Assembly (NCBI RefSeq): GCF_900113765.1 | Contig: NZ_FOQO01000013.1 | Location: forward strand, 124,001-188,000 | Length of the DNA: 64,000 nucleotides | Direction: 5' to 3' | DNA from: Parapedobacter indicus | GTDB taxonomy: Bacteria > Bacteroidota > Bacteroidia > Sphingobacteriales > Sphingobacteriaceae | Part shown: positions 37,756 to 46,922 of the stretch, piece after piece | Layout of the letters: the number at the start of each line of letters is the position of its first letter | Numbering within the stretch: position 1 is the stretch's first letter | Notes under the pieces: model-generated | What the model was told of the DNA's origin: nothing | What the model saw: only the letters and a program-made list of their open reading frames with translations | Databases searched by the model: none | Position numbers and translations under genes: made by a program

Positions 37756-38379
37756 ATGTACACACACGACAAACACATTATACAAGCAGGCAAATTGGCT
37801 GCACACGCCAAAAAAGCAGTGGTGTTGCTCCACGGAAGGGGCAGCACCGCACAAGGTATACTTTCCCTCCAGCGCCATCTGCAGCTGGAGGACGCCTTGC
37901 TGCTGGCACCCCAGGCAACCCATAATTCATGGTACCCCTATAGTTTCCTTGCGCCTATGGCAGACAATCAACCCGCCCTGGATTCGGCACTGGCATTGGT
38001 GGATGAGGTTGTCGCCGAGACCATTAAACTGGGTATTCAGTCGGCGAACCTTTATTTTTTGGGATTTTCCCAAGGTGCATGCCTTACGCTGGAATACGTA
38101 ACCCGGCATGCGAAGCGCTATGGCGGAATCGTTGCCTTCACCGGCGGACTTATTGGCGAATCATTGATCAAATCGAATTATCAGGGCGATTTCGCGGGCA
38201 CACCCATTCTTATTACATCGGGCGACGAGGATCCGCATGTGCCTTTACACCGGATTGAGGAAAGTGTGGCTATCTTGCGAAATCTGGGCGCAGCCGTCAC
38301 CGCGGAAATCTATCCCGGAAAGCCGCATAGCATCAGTGCCGACGAAACGCTGTTAGCAAACGAACTAATATTCGCCTGA
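37756..38379 (+). CDS. Alpha/beta hydrolase, phospholipase/carboxylesterase family (MhqD-like)
   Basis: Small serine hydrolase of 207 residues: oxyanion region VVLLHGRGS, nucleophile elbow GFSQGA (Ser about 105), Asp in TSGDEDPHVP and His in PGKPHSIS. No signal peptide. It begins 5 bp after the dioxygenase and is therefore co-transcribed; in Bacillus the equivalent MhqD accompanies MhqO under quinone stress. The physiological ester is unknown. Its stop lies only 3 bp from the end of the convergent GH3 gene. Confidence 0.88.
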   Translation: MYTHDKHIIQAGKLAAHAKKAVVLLHGRGSTAQGILSLQRHLQLEDALLLAPQATHNSWYPYSFLAPMADNQPALDSALALVDEVVAETIKLGIQSANLYFLGFSQGACLTLEYVTRHAKRYGGIVAFTGGLIGESLIKSNYQGDFAGTPILITSGDEDPHVPLHRIEESVAILRNLGAAVTAEIYPGKPHSISADETLLANELIFA

Positions 38380-38382
38380 TCG

Positions 38383-40671
38383 TCAATCTATCAGGAAAAA
38401 ATGCTTCTCCTGTACATCACGAGAGTTGGTTCCTATGAAGACGATAAATTCCCCGGCTTCCGCGGCATACTCCAGATCGGCATTGTAAAATTTGAGGTCT
38501 TCTTCGGTGAGGTCAAAGACTACCCGTTGTGACTGCCCGGGTGCCAGCTGGATTTTCTGAAACCCTTTGAGCTCCTTGACAGGGCGAGTTACCGATCCGA
38601 CCAAATCGCGGATGTATAGCTGCACCACCTCTTCACCCGCATAGCTGCCGGTATTGCTTACCTCCACGCTTACCTGTAAGTTGCCCTTCCGTTGAAGCGT
38701 ATCGGTACTCAGCACCGGCTCATCATACGTAAACGTGGTATAGCTAAGCCCATATCCAAAAGGATAGAGCGGATCATTGCTTACATCGAGGTAGTTAGAA
38801 CGGAATTTCTGGAACCACTGACCCTCCCCCAATGGTCGGCCGGTATTCTTATGGCTATAGTAGAGTGGTAGCTGGCCGACGTGTTGTGGAAATGTGGCCG
38901 GCAGCTTTCCGGATGGGTTCACGTCTCCGAAGAGCACATCGGCCACGGCTTTGCCAGTTTCTGTACCCCCAAACCACACATTCAGGATCGCCGGTACGTG
39001 CTCGTTTTCCCACGTGAGCGTGAGCGGCCGGCCGGTAAACAATACCAACACCACGGGTTTGCCGGTTTTCAACAACTCGGCGAGCAACCGCTGCTGCACT
39101 GCCGGGATACCAATATCTGTACGACTGGAACTTTCGCCGCTCATCTCCGAGCTTTCGCCCAATGCAGCAACTACAACATCGGCCTGCCTAGCTACTTCCA
39201 GCGCCTCGGCAATCAGCTCGGCTTCGGGACGATCGTCACGTGGGATGGTCCGGCCAAATAGGGTAGCCCGCTCTTGATATGACGAATCCGCTAGCAGGTT
39301 AGAACCTGGGTGGTAGATGATTTTCATGGTATCGCCCAACACCTCCCGCATCCCTTCCAGCAGCGACGGCGTGTTTTCCAAGTCGGCACTCACACTCCAC
39401 GTACCCGGCATGTTACTGCCCGTGTTGGCCAGCGGGCCGATTAACGCCATCGTACCTTGCTTCTTCAAGGGCAGCAGCTGCTCATCATTTTTCAGCAGTA
39501 CAAATGACTTGCCTGCTGCTTCGCGTGCCTTGGCCAAGTGAGTTGGATTCAGGATGGCTTTTGCCGCGCGATTTTCGTCGCAGTAGCGAAACGGGTCGTC
39601 AAACAAGCCTAACTTGTATTTTGCCTCTAACACCAAGCGGCAAGCGCGATCGATATCGGCCTCACTTACTTTACCCGCTTCGACTGATTTTTTCAATGTA
39701 GTAAGAAACCCTTCTCCTACCATATCCATCTCCACACCAGCTTTCAACGACCGCGCAGACACCTCCTGTAAGTTGCCCAGACCGTGGTCGATCAATTCAT
39801 TGACGGCGGTATAGTCGGTCACGACAAAGCCGTCAAACCCCCATTGGTGACGCAGCACGTCCGTCATGAGCCATTTGTTGGCTGTGGCAGGCACGCCGTT
39901 AATATCGTTGAAGGAAGTCATCACGCTACCGGCGCCCGCATCGATAGCCGCTTTATAGGGCGGCAAATATTCGTTGTACATGCGGTGGAGGCTCATGTCG
40001 GTGGTATTGTAATCACGCCCAGCCTCCGCTGCACCATACAGTGCAAAGTGTTTCACACAGGCCATCAGGGTGTTGTCGGCGGAAAGGTCGTCGCCCTGGT
40101 AACCATGCACCATGGCCTCGGCGATACGCGAACCTAAATACGTATCTTCACCGCTACCTTCGGAGATGCGCCCCCACCGGGCATCACGCGAGATGTCTAC
40201 CATGGGAGAAAATGTCCAATTCAGCCCATCGGCGGACGCTTCTATAGCGGCAATGCGCGCGGTTTCTTCGATAAGCGTCGTATCCCAAGAGGCGGCAAGC
40301 CCCAATGGAATGGGAAAAATCGTCTTATACCCATGGATGACATCCATGCCGAAAATGATAGGAATCTTTAACCGTGAGTGGTTCACCGCCAACTCCTGTG
40401 CCGCACGGATGCGCGGTACGGTCGTCATACTGAATATCCCGCCTATTTTACCGGCCTTGATTTTGGCCTCCACATCCGTACTTACAACCGCACCTGTAGT
40501 CGCATCACCTCCCGTAACCAAGTTCAGTTGACCGATCTTTTCTTCGAGTGTCATCCGCCCCATTAGATCAGTGATGAAGATATCCATTTTACTTTTATCT
40601 GTTGTGGCCTGCTGAGCATAACCCGATAACTTGATGGCCAGAAGACCGGCGATGATTACTGTGTATTTCAT
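38383..40671 (-). CDS. bglX: GH3 beta-glucosidase (BglX type)
   Basis: Periplasmic retaining beta-glucosidase of about 762 residues, removing non-reducing glucose. Signal peptide ends near SGYAQ. The GH3 N-domain carries the catalytic Asp286 in VVTDYTAVNEL and the KHFALYG motif; the (alpha/beta)6 domain has ALIGPLA and GESSEMSGE; a fibronectin-III-like C-domain ends the protein. Start at the ATG at 40671, since the upstream codon is TTG. Last gene of the seven-gene PUL, 7 bp after the GH43-like gene. GH3 enzymes in GH144-containing loci act on beta-1,2-gluco-oligosaccharides, which is the inferred substrate. Confidence 0.94.
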   Translation of the reverse strand: MKYTVIIAGLLAIKLSGYAQQATTDKSKMDIFITDLMGRMTLEEKIGQLNLVTGGDATTGAVVSTDVEAKIKAGKIGGIFSMTTVPRIRAAQELAVNHSRLKIPIIFGMDVIHGYKTIFPIPLGLAASWDTTLIEETARIAAIEASADGLNWTFSPMVDISRDARWGRISEGSGEDTYLGSRIAEAMVHGYQGDDLSADNTLMACVKHFALYGAAEAGRDYNTTDMSLHRMYNEYLPPYKAAIDAGAGSVMTSFNDINGVPATANKWLMTDVLRHQWGFDGFVVTDYTAVNELIDHGLGNLQEVSARSLKAGVEMDMVGEGFLTTLKKSVEAGKVSEADIDRACRLVLEAKYKLGLFDDPFRYCDENRAAKAILNPTHLAKAREAAGKSFVLLKNDEQLLPLKKQGTMALIGPLANTGSNMPGTWSVSADLENTPSLLEGMREVLGDTMKIIYHPGSNLLADSSYQERATLFGRTIPRDDRPEAELIAEALEVARQADVVVAALGESSEMSGESSSRTDIGIPAVQQRLLAELLKTGKPVVLVLFTGRPLTLTWENEHVPAILNVWFGGTETGKAVADVLFGDVNPSGKLPATFPQHVGQLPLYYSHKNTGRPLGEGQWFQKFRSNYLDVSNDPLYPFGYGLSYTTFTYDEPVLSTDTLQRKGNLQVSVEVSNTGSYAGEEVVQLYIRDLVGSVTRPVKELKGFQKIQLAPGQSQRVVFDLTEEDLKFYNADLEYAAEAGEFIVFIGTNSRDVQEKHFFLID

Positions 40672-40678
40672 CTTTATC

Positions 40679-42448
40679 TTATTCAATCCGTATCACTTTT
40701 GTACGCTCGGACACCCCATTTTCATTGACGGCTTCAATGCTGAAATAGTAGGGCTTCTGGCTATCCATCGCTTTATAATAATATTCGTTGGCACCATGTA
40801 CCATGATGCAGTTATACAACTTATCAGGTGCCAGGCCTGTATAGATGTTATAGGCATATGCATTATCCACCGGACTCCATTTTAGCCAGGCACTGCGCTT
40901 ATCCTTTTCCGTCCGCAGAATGATGAAATCGTTGACGGAAGCCGGCTTGCTTCCTTGTCCTTTGCCAAAGATCCGCAGACCACTGATGGCAAATTTGCCC
41001 GTCGGCATGTGGATATTTTCCAGTTTAATGTACCGGGCTTTCACGGGATTCTCCAGTTCAATGTAGTCGTGGGGAACATCCCTGCGGTTCTGACTTTTAT
41101 CCTTAAGGACATTCCACTTGCGTCCGTCTTCGGAATAAGACAGCATATACCGGTGATAAATCCCTTCCATCTTCCCGAGAAAAGCGCTGTCGGCATCCTG
41201 ATCGGCATAATTAATCTGCACGGCACGAACCGTACTTACCTCGCCCAAATCACTCTGTATCCATTCGCCCCTATCGCCTGTGACGGCACTCCAATAGGTC
41301 TTCATGCTTTCATCTACCGCATGGTTGGCCGGGTAAGCCGCGCCCAGCGTAGATGACACCTGCACAGGCTTATTATAGTTGAGCAGCATCCAGCCCGTGA
41401 ACCGACTTTCGCGGTGGTCAGTGGGGCCATTCGGCAAGTAGTGCGGGTAATCTCCAAATGCGGTATTGCAATACATTACGTCGTCTTCATCAAACCCGGC
41501 GGGCCACATGCCCAACCGCCTTTCGAAATTATTTTTCACGCCCAGGACAACGGTAGCGACATGCCAATAATTGCCGTCGTTATCCTGGAAGGTCGCGCCA
41601 TGGCCAGCTCCACGCGCAAATCCTCCAGGCTTGTAGCTGAGGGGGTCCGACTGCGTGGTAAACGGGCCCAAGGGGCTGTCGCCCACAGCCACTCCATCGG
41701 CGTAGCCGCTGAATTCGGTACCCGGAGCCGCATATTGCAGGTAGTACTTACCATTGTGCTTGGTCATATGCGCCCCTTCGATAAAAGGATCGAGGAACGT
41801 GTTATCCACGTACTCGCCGAATCGTTGCCAGCCGTAACGCCAGTCCTCTAGAAAATACATTTCCTTGCGGGTGCCGATGGGTGCAAAGGTCTGCCGGTTG
41901 AGTTCGATGCCATATAGCGGATAGCGGTTGCTGCTACCATTGTACATATAGAAGCGACCGTTGTCATCCGTGAAAAAATCAGGGTCCCAACCACCTATTG
42001 AAAAGGAATCTATCAAGGGCTGCCACTGGTTTTCCTTGGGGTTCGTACTCATCCACAGCGTAAACTTATCGGTGTAGGTGGAGCCGAATACCAGCAGGGT
42101 ATCACCAACGATACCTACCGCCGGAGCACACAGCTCATCGTACACATCGCCATTCCATGGGCGTAGGAATTTTTTGGACACAAAATTCCAGTTGGAGAGG
42201 TCGCTACTCCACCAATAGCCCCATTGGTTGGTGCTGAACAGGTAATAATCACCTTTATAATTGACAATAACCGGATCGGCCGTAGCTCGGTGCCGACCCC
42301 ATTCTGAAAAATTGGGAATGGGCGTATAACCGTAATCGATGTTGATCGGATTACAATAGGTGCGGGGTGTTTGGGCATCGCTCGTTCCGCTGCATAGTAC
42401 CCACGCAACAACGATCAACCAACTATTTTTCCAACGATATTTCATCAT
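40679..42448 (-). CDS. GH43-like glycosidase with discoidin and FN3 domains
   Basis: Exported protein of 589 residues. After a signal (ending SDAQ) comes a five-bladed propeller of the GH43 type: ADPVIVNYKGDYYLF (candidate general base Asp), a second acidic blade GGWDPDFFTDDNGRFYMYNG and FIEGAHMTKHNGKYYL (candidate acid Glu). A F5/8-type (discoidin) carbohydrate-binding domain follows at about 355-490 and a fibronectin-III-like domain at about 500-589. ATG at 42448 overlaps the upstream TGA by one base (TGATG), indicating translational coupling. A GH43-type enzyme is unexpected for a pure beta-glucan, so it may remove a substituent or act as a binding protein. Confidence 0.85.
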   Translation of the reverse strand: MMKYRWKNSWLIVVAWVLCSGTSDAQTPRTYCNPINIDYGYTPIPNFSEWGRHRATADPVIVNYKGDYYLFSTNQWGYWWSSDLSNWNFVSKKFLRPWNGDVYDELCAPAVGIVGDTLLVFGSTYTDKFTLWMSTNPKENQWQPLIDSFSIGGWDPDFFTDDNGRFYMYNGSSNRYPLYGIELNRQTFAPIGTRKEMYFLEDWRYGWQRFGEYVDNTFLDPFIEGAHMTKHNGKYYLQYAAPGTEFSGYADGVAVGDSPLGPFTTQSDPLSYKPGGFARGAGHGATFQDNDGNYWHVATVVLGVKNNFERRLGMWPAGFDEDDVMYCNTAFGDYPHYLPNGPTDHRESRFTGWMLLNYNKPVQVSSTLGAAYPANHAVDESMKTYWSAVTGDRGEWIQSDLGEVSTVRAVQINYADQDADSAFLGKMEGIYHRYMLSYSEDGRKWNVLKDKSQNRRDVPHDYIELENPVKARYIKLENIHMPTGKFAISGLRIFGKGQGSKPASVNDFIILRTEKDKRSAWLKWSPVDNAYAYNIYTGLAPDKLYNCIMVHGANEYYYKAMDSQKPYYFSIEAVNENGVSERTKVIRIE

Positions 42449-43818
42449 CAAATCTTCGGACTTCTAAAGCCCAGTTTCCTCAATCCATCCTTGATCTCCG
42501 GTGCGCCCATAAATAGTTCCCAAAGCAATCCGGTTCGATGGTTCTCAATCATCACAGGTATCGGGCCCTGGTCAATAGCCAAGTAGCGTCGCGGAAACCA
42601 GTTATCGGTCTCGCTGTATGCATCGTAAAACCCATATTTACCCCAAACTTTATCGCCCAGTTGCTCATACAGATAACGCATCACGTCCATGCTGTATTCG
42701 GGTGTATAAGGGAATGACGACAAGGCAGCCGTGGGCGAAATTACACCCAAGTCATTATCGGGATTGTGCGCAGAATACCCCTTGATTGAATAGCTCGCCG
42801 TAAATCCCCATGCTTGCTTACCGTATCCTTTAAACCCTTTTGGATTTTCAATGGCATAATCGCGATGGATGAGTGCCTGATTGCGGTTTAACTCCCAATA
42901 GCCTGCATATTCATCTTTTAACCCCCGCGGATCCAGACCAAGATAGGAATAGTGGGACCAAAACAACGGTCCCACCCCATTGCTATCCGGCACATTGTGT
43001 TTGAGGATGATGGGATGCCCATACCGCTCGGCAGCCGACCTGATGGCACCGCCGCGCGCCCACCCTTCGTGATACACTTCGGGAGGGACACCGTACGTCG
43101 GCGACGAAGCAGCCAGCACGTAGGTAATGAGGCATTCATCATAGCCCCTAATGGGATGATTGGCGGCCCAGCCCGCCGTAGGGCTCCAGTGCCAATAAAG
43201 CACGTTTTGCCCATCTTGACGGTACCAGTCCCACTCAATGGTTTTCCAGAGGGCATCGGCGCGTGCAGCCAATTGCTTTTCATGTTTATCGCCCTGCTGG
43301 AAGTATTCCCTCACACAAATCAACGCTTGCGCCATAAAGGCGGTTTCTACGAGGTCTCCGCCGTTGTCATTTTTACTGAATGGCTTGGCCCGTCCCGTAG
43401 GCCCATCCAACCAATGCGGCCATGCGCCGTGGAAACGGTCGGCTTTTTCAAGGTAATCGATCACCTGCTCGAACCGCTCGACACCGGCTTGCCGTGTGAT
43501 GAAATTGCGCTCCATGCCTACCAATAAAGCCATCAGGCCGAACCCACTACCTCCGATGGTAACCACGTTTTCATCGTTCTGTGGATATTCTCCATCGATA
43601 TGGATGCGCTCACGGGCGAGGCCCGATACGGGTTCTGCGCCTTCCCAAAAATATTGAAAGGTTTGGCGCTGTATCCGCGTGAGCAACGAGTCGTCGGAAA
43701 GGGTCGAATCGCTGCGTTTTGTTGAATCGCTGTCGGCTGCATGGTTTCTCGATGGACCGTTACAGCCTACAAGACCTATTGCGGTTATTAATACGATATA
43801 TTCTATTAACTTGTTCAT
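42448..43818 (-). CDS. GH144-type 'glucoamylase-family' lipoprotein (paralog 1)
   Basis: Predicted endo-beta-1,2-glucanase or relative, 456 residues, (alpha/alpha)6-barrel (Pfam Glycoamylase). Lipobox LVGC near residue 20. Conserved blocks: QRQTFQYFWEGAEPVSGLARER, GSGFGLMALLVGMER, FHGAWPHWLDG, NDNGGDLVETAFMAQAL, WDWYRQDG, LYWHWSPTAGW, and a C-terminal DQGPIPVMIENHRTGLLWELFM. These are shared nearly block for block with the next gene. The family includes characterised endo-beta-1,2-glucanases (GH144), but not every member has been tested. It starts 13 bp after paralog 2. Confidence 0.9.
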   Translation of the reverse strand: MNKLIEYIVLITAIGLVGCNGPSRNHAADSDSTKRSDSTLSDDSLLTRIQRQTFQYFWEGAEPVSGLARERIHIDGEYPQNDENVVTIGGSGFGLMALLVGMERNFITRQAGVERFEQVIDYLEKADRFHGAWPHWLDGPTGRAKPFSKNDNGGDLVETAFMAQALICVREYFQQGDKHEKQLAARADALWKTIEWDWYRQDGQNVLYWHWSPTAGWAANHPIRGYDECLITYVLAASSPTYGVPPEVYHEGWARGGAIRSAAERYGHPIILKHNVPDSNGVGPLFWSHYSYLGLDPRGLKDEYAGYWELNRNQALIHRDYAIENPKGFKGYGKQAWGFTASYSIKGYSAHNPDNDLGVISPTAALSSFPYTPEYSMDVMRYLYEQLGDKVWGKYGFYDAYSETDNWFPRRYLAIDQGPIPVMIENHRTGLLWELFMGAPEIKDGLRKLGFRSPKI

Positions 43819-43831
43819 AAATCAATCTTTG

Positions 43832-45814
43832 CTATAATCTTGGGCTGCTAAAACCCAATTTTTGGAGTCCGGTTTTAATCTCGGGTGCGCTCATGAACAG
43901 ATCCCAGAGCAGACCGGTGCGATGGTTTTCGATCATTACGATGATTGGCCCCTGATCTATGGCGAGGTACGAATCGGCAAACCATTGCTCGGTAATGTTG
44001 AAGGCGTCATAGAAACCGTAAGCACCCCAAAGCCTATCGCCCATTGCATAGTAGAAAAACTTTAGCGCGTCCATGGACTTATCGGGAGTATAGGGAAATG
44101 CAGAAAGTGCGGCAGTTGGCGTGATTACGCCCAGATCGTTGGTGGGCGAATGTGCCGAATAACCCTCGTGATTATCGCTCGCCGTGAGCCCCCAGCAGCT
44201 TTCGCCATAGCCTACATACCGACGGGGATTACGGATACAATATTGATAATTGATGGAGGTATGGTTCACATTTTGCGTCCAATAATCAGCATATTCGTCG
44301 CTCAACCCTCTAGGGTCGATACCAAGGAACGAATATTGGCTTAAAAACAGCGGACCACCATATTCGGCACCAAGTGGCAACGCAATGCCTTCATAAGTTG
44401 CCCCGTTGCGTATATCACCGTTTCCAGCCCAGCCATTGTTATAGACGGTCTTAGGGATACCATGTGTCGGTGATGCAGCAGCCAGTACGTACGTAATCAA
44501 GCACTCATTCCATCCGCGGATCGGCATGTCCATGATCCAGCCCTTATCCGGCGACCAGTGCCAGTAGAGGACCTCCTGGCCATCCCGTCGGTACCAATCC
44601 CACTCCACGGCTTGCCAAAGTGCATTGATGCGATCAACAAGTCGCTTTTCAACAGGTGTGGAAGTTGTCAGATACTGACGCACCGTAATAAGCCCCTGCA
44701 TTAACAACGACGTTTCCACGAGGTCGCCGCCATTGTCATTGGCACTAAATGGCATAACCGCCCCTGTATTACCGTTGATCCAGTGTGACCAAGCCCCGTG
44801 GAAACGATCGGCCGTTTCAAGAAAACTGACGATGCGTTCCAGCCGTTCAACACCCTGGCTACGCGAAATAAATCCCCTTTCCACTCCCACGATCAATGCC
44901 ATGATGCCAAAACCGGAACCACCGCTGGTTACCAAATCCCCGGAAGTGTTGCGCTCACGGGCCATACCACTGGCTGGATGGGCGAAGTCCCAAAAGTAAC
45001 TGAACGTTTGCCGCTGTACCAGGGTTAACAATTCTTCATCCGGAATAACCGGAAACTTTGGTGTTGGATCTATTGCTGTATAAAAGGCCTTTGTGAAACC
45101 CGAAAAGCCTTCTCCCCCTGCACCCACCAACGCATCGGAAATGTGCAGCTCGTATTTGGTGAGCCCTTCTAATGGCGCGTTGCTGACCAAGGTAACCGAT
45201 TGTGCATCGGTGGCGAGCACTGTCTGTATATTCGATGTACCTGTGGTTCCCTCCAATGTGATAGCTTGTTGCACAGTGGCCGGATCAAGTGGGCTGGAAA
45301 ACCGAAGGGTCATCCCCAACCCGGCAGGTATGCCGGTCAGCACATCGTTCTGTCCTATATTTTCTCCATCCATTTCGATGGCCACAACTTGCAGGTCTTT
45401 TATCATCGTCTTGAACTGCACATCATACGTTGATCCGCGACCGCCATCTGCACTCCGAAGTTGCTCCGAGACTGACAAGGTGTAGGTGGTATTGCTCAGC
45501 AATGGGCCATTGGGATGCACCACCACGCTGGCTCCCTCAGAAAGGAATGCCAAGCTTATCGCCACGGATTCACCGTTGCGGTTCAGGGTAATGGCCGCAT
45601 TGGCTGCAGATTGATCGACCGGTTGCGAAAACACCAGCGTGATACTCCGATCAAGTGGCAACCCATCCATAATTGTTCCATCAAGTGCGAGCGCCTCCTC
45701 GCCAACCGATACTTGCAAAAGCGAAAACGTACCGATCTGGTTCTTCTTACATCCAGCCAGTAAACCGGCAAGAACGATAAAATAAATGATCCGTATCGGT
45801 ACGTCTTTGCTCAT
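43832..45814 (-). CDS. GH144-type lipoprotein with two N-terminal Ig-like domains (paralog 2)
   Basis: 660 residues: lipobox LLAGC, two Ig-like (Big_5-type) domains at about 30-125 and 130-230 (SITLVFSQPVDQSAAN, MTLRFSSPLDPATVQQ), then a GH144-type (alpha/alpha)6-barrel at about 240-655 closely similar to paralog 1 (FHGAWSHWINGNTGAV, NDNGGDLVETSLLMQGL, DQGPIIVMIENHRTGLLWDLFM). The Ig modules probably project the catalytic domain from the outer membrane, suggesting this copy cuts long glucan at the surface while paralog 1 may act elsewhere or on shorter chains. 10 bp after the LamG lipoprotein gene. Confidence 0.9.
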   Translation of the reverse strand: MSKDVPIRIIYFIVLAGLLAGCKKNQIGTFSLLQVSVGEEALALDGTIMDGLPLDRSITLVFSQPVDQSAANAAITLNRNGESVAISLAFLSEGASVVVHPNGPLLSNTTYTLSVSEQLRSADGGRGSTYDVQFKTMIKDLQVVAIEMDGENIGQNDVLTGIPAGLGMTLRFSSPLDPATVQQAITLEGTTGTSNIQTVLATDAQSVTLVSNAPLEGLTKYELHISDALVGAGGEGFSGFTKAFYTAIDPTPKFPVIPDEELLTLVQRQTFSYFWDFAHPASGMARERNTSGDLVTSGGSGFGIMALIVGVERGFISRSQGVERLERIVSFLETADRFHGAWSHWINGNTGAVMPFSANDNGGDLVETSLLMQGLITVRQYLTTSTPVEKRLVDRINALWQAVEWDWYRRDGQEVLYWHWSPDKGWIMDMPIRGWNECLITYVLAAASPTHGIPKTVYNNGWAGNGDIRNGATYEGIALPLGAEYGGPLFLSQYSFLGIDPRGLSDEYADYWTQNVNHTSINYQYCIRNPRRYVGYGESCWGLTASDNHEGYSAHSPTNDLGVITPTAALSAFPYTPDKSMDALKFFYYAMGDRLWGAYGFYDAFNITEQWFADSYLAIDQGPIIVMIENHRTGLLWDLFMSAPEIKTGLQKLGFSSPRL

Positions 45815-45824
45815 CTGCCAATCC

Positions 45825-46889
45825 CTAATTATCCGCGATCATCTGTTGTACCTCTCCCTGGGTCAGTGCTTTGTCGAAAATACGCAGCTCATCGATCAAA
45901 CTCAAGTCCGACAGGTGCCCCCATTCGGTAAAATTGGGTGCTCCGGAACCGATGGTGAGGGCATCGCAATCTGCCCAGCTAATTCCAGAAAAGGTTCCCT
46001 GACTTACGATATTGCCGTTGACGTAGACAGCACATCGGTCGCCCGCGATCGTAAATGCTATGTGTACCCAATCGCTGCCTGCTTCAACATCTGCTGCTTC
46101 AGCACCATCAAACCAACTATCCACCGTGCCGTCCCCAACATTAAGTTTGATTCGTTGCTTGGCACCGGCCGCTTCCCGGAATAGGCGGAAGCCACTTGTC
46201 CGATTGTTGTTTGTCGGGCCGGGAGGGCTCACTGTCAGAATACCCGCACGATCCGGAACCGCATTCAGCTTATACCAAAACGCTGCACTGAACTCGTCAT
46301 TCGCCAGGTCAGCGAAGGGAAAGGTCAGGTAACCATCGGTTACACCGGAATAGGCACTGCCCTTCTTGCCACCGTTATTGAAACCAGGCTCACCCACGCG
46401 GGTGGGGTTGGTAATGCTCACCAACTCGGTATTCTCGCCATCAAAGGCCATATAAAATATTTCGCCATCATAAATCGGTTGGTAGGGCTCTACCTTTTCG
46501 AAATCTACGGATTGTATGGTGGATTTTCCAGCAACATCCGTCGCCGTCACCGTGAGCGTATGTTCGCCGGTTGCAACTTCGTTATACGCAAATGATGCCA
46601 CGGATTTCCGATAATCGGGGAAACTATCGAGTTGGGCGATCTGGTTGCCGTCAAGCTCCACGACAACGTTTCCAATTTCGATATCATCTGTCACCGTAAA
46701 ACGCACGTTGATAGACGTAACATCTTCGCGTACCCTAATCAGTGTCCCCTCCAATGGATAGGTCATCGATATGGTAGGTGCTGTGACATCTTCCCCCGGC
46801 GGTACAGGTTTGATATCGTCAATATAACCTTCTTGGCACGCTACAGCTCCAAACACTGCGGCTAGAAGCCATATATTCCTTCTTTTCAT
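45825..46889 (-). CDS. LamG/concanavalin-like surface glycan-binding lipoprotein
   Basis: 354 residues with lipobox GAVAC (Cys about 19), an Ig/Big-type beta domain (about 35-130, ISMTYPLEGTLIRVREDV) and a LamG-like jelly roll (about 145-350: FSAAFWYKLNAVPDRAGIL, WVHIAFTIAGDRCAVYVNG, IDELRIFDKALTQGEVQQMI). No catalytic residues recognised. Its place directly after SusD matches the SusE/SGBP position, so it probably captures the glucan for the SusCD complex. Confidence 0.88.
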   Translation of the reverse strand: MKRRNIWLLAAVFGAVACQEGYIDDIKPVPPGEDVTAPTISMTYPLEGTLIRVREDVTSINVRFTVTDDIEIGNVVVELDGNQIAQLDSFPDYRKSVASFAYNEVATGEHTLTVTATDVAGKSTIQSVDFEKVEPYQPIYDGEIFYMAFDGENTELVSITNPTRVGEPGFNNGGKKGSAYSGVTDGYLTFPFADLANDEFSAAFWYKLNAVPDRAGILTVSPPGPTNNNRTSGFRLFREAAGAKQRIKLNVGDGTVDSWFDGAEAADVEAGSDWVHIAFTIAGDRCAVYVNGNIVSQGTFSGISWADCDALTIGSGAPNFTEWGHLSDLSLIDELRIFDKALTQGEVQQMIADN

Positions 46890-46922
46890 TTCAATACCTT
46901 GTTAAATTTTCTAATCGGTTTG

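Noticed and set aside
42448-45814. Assembly duplication of one GH144 gene
   Set aside because: The two catalytic domains differ throughout and have different N-terminal architectures, so they are true paralogs.
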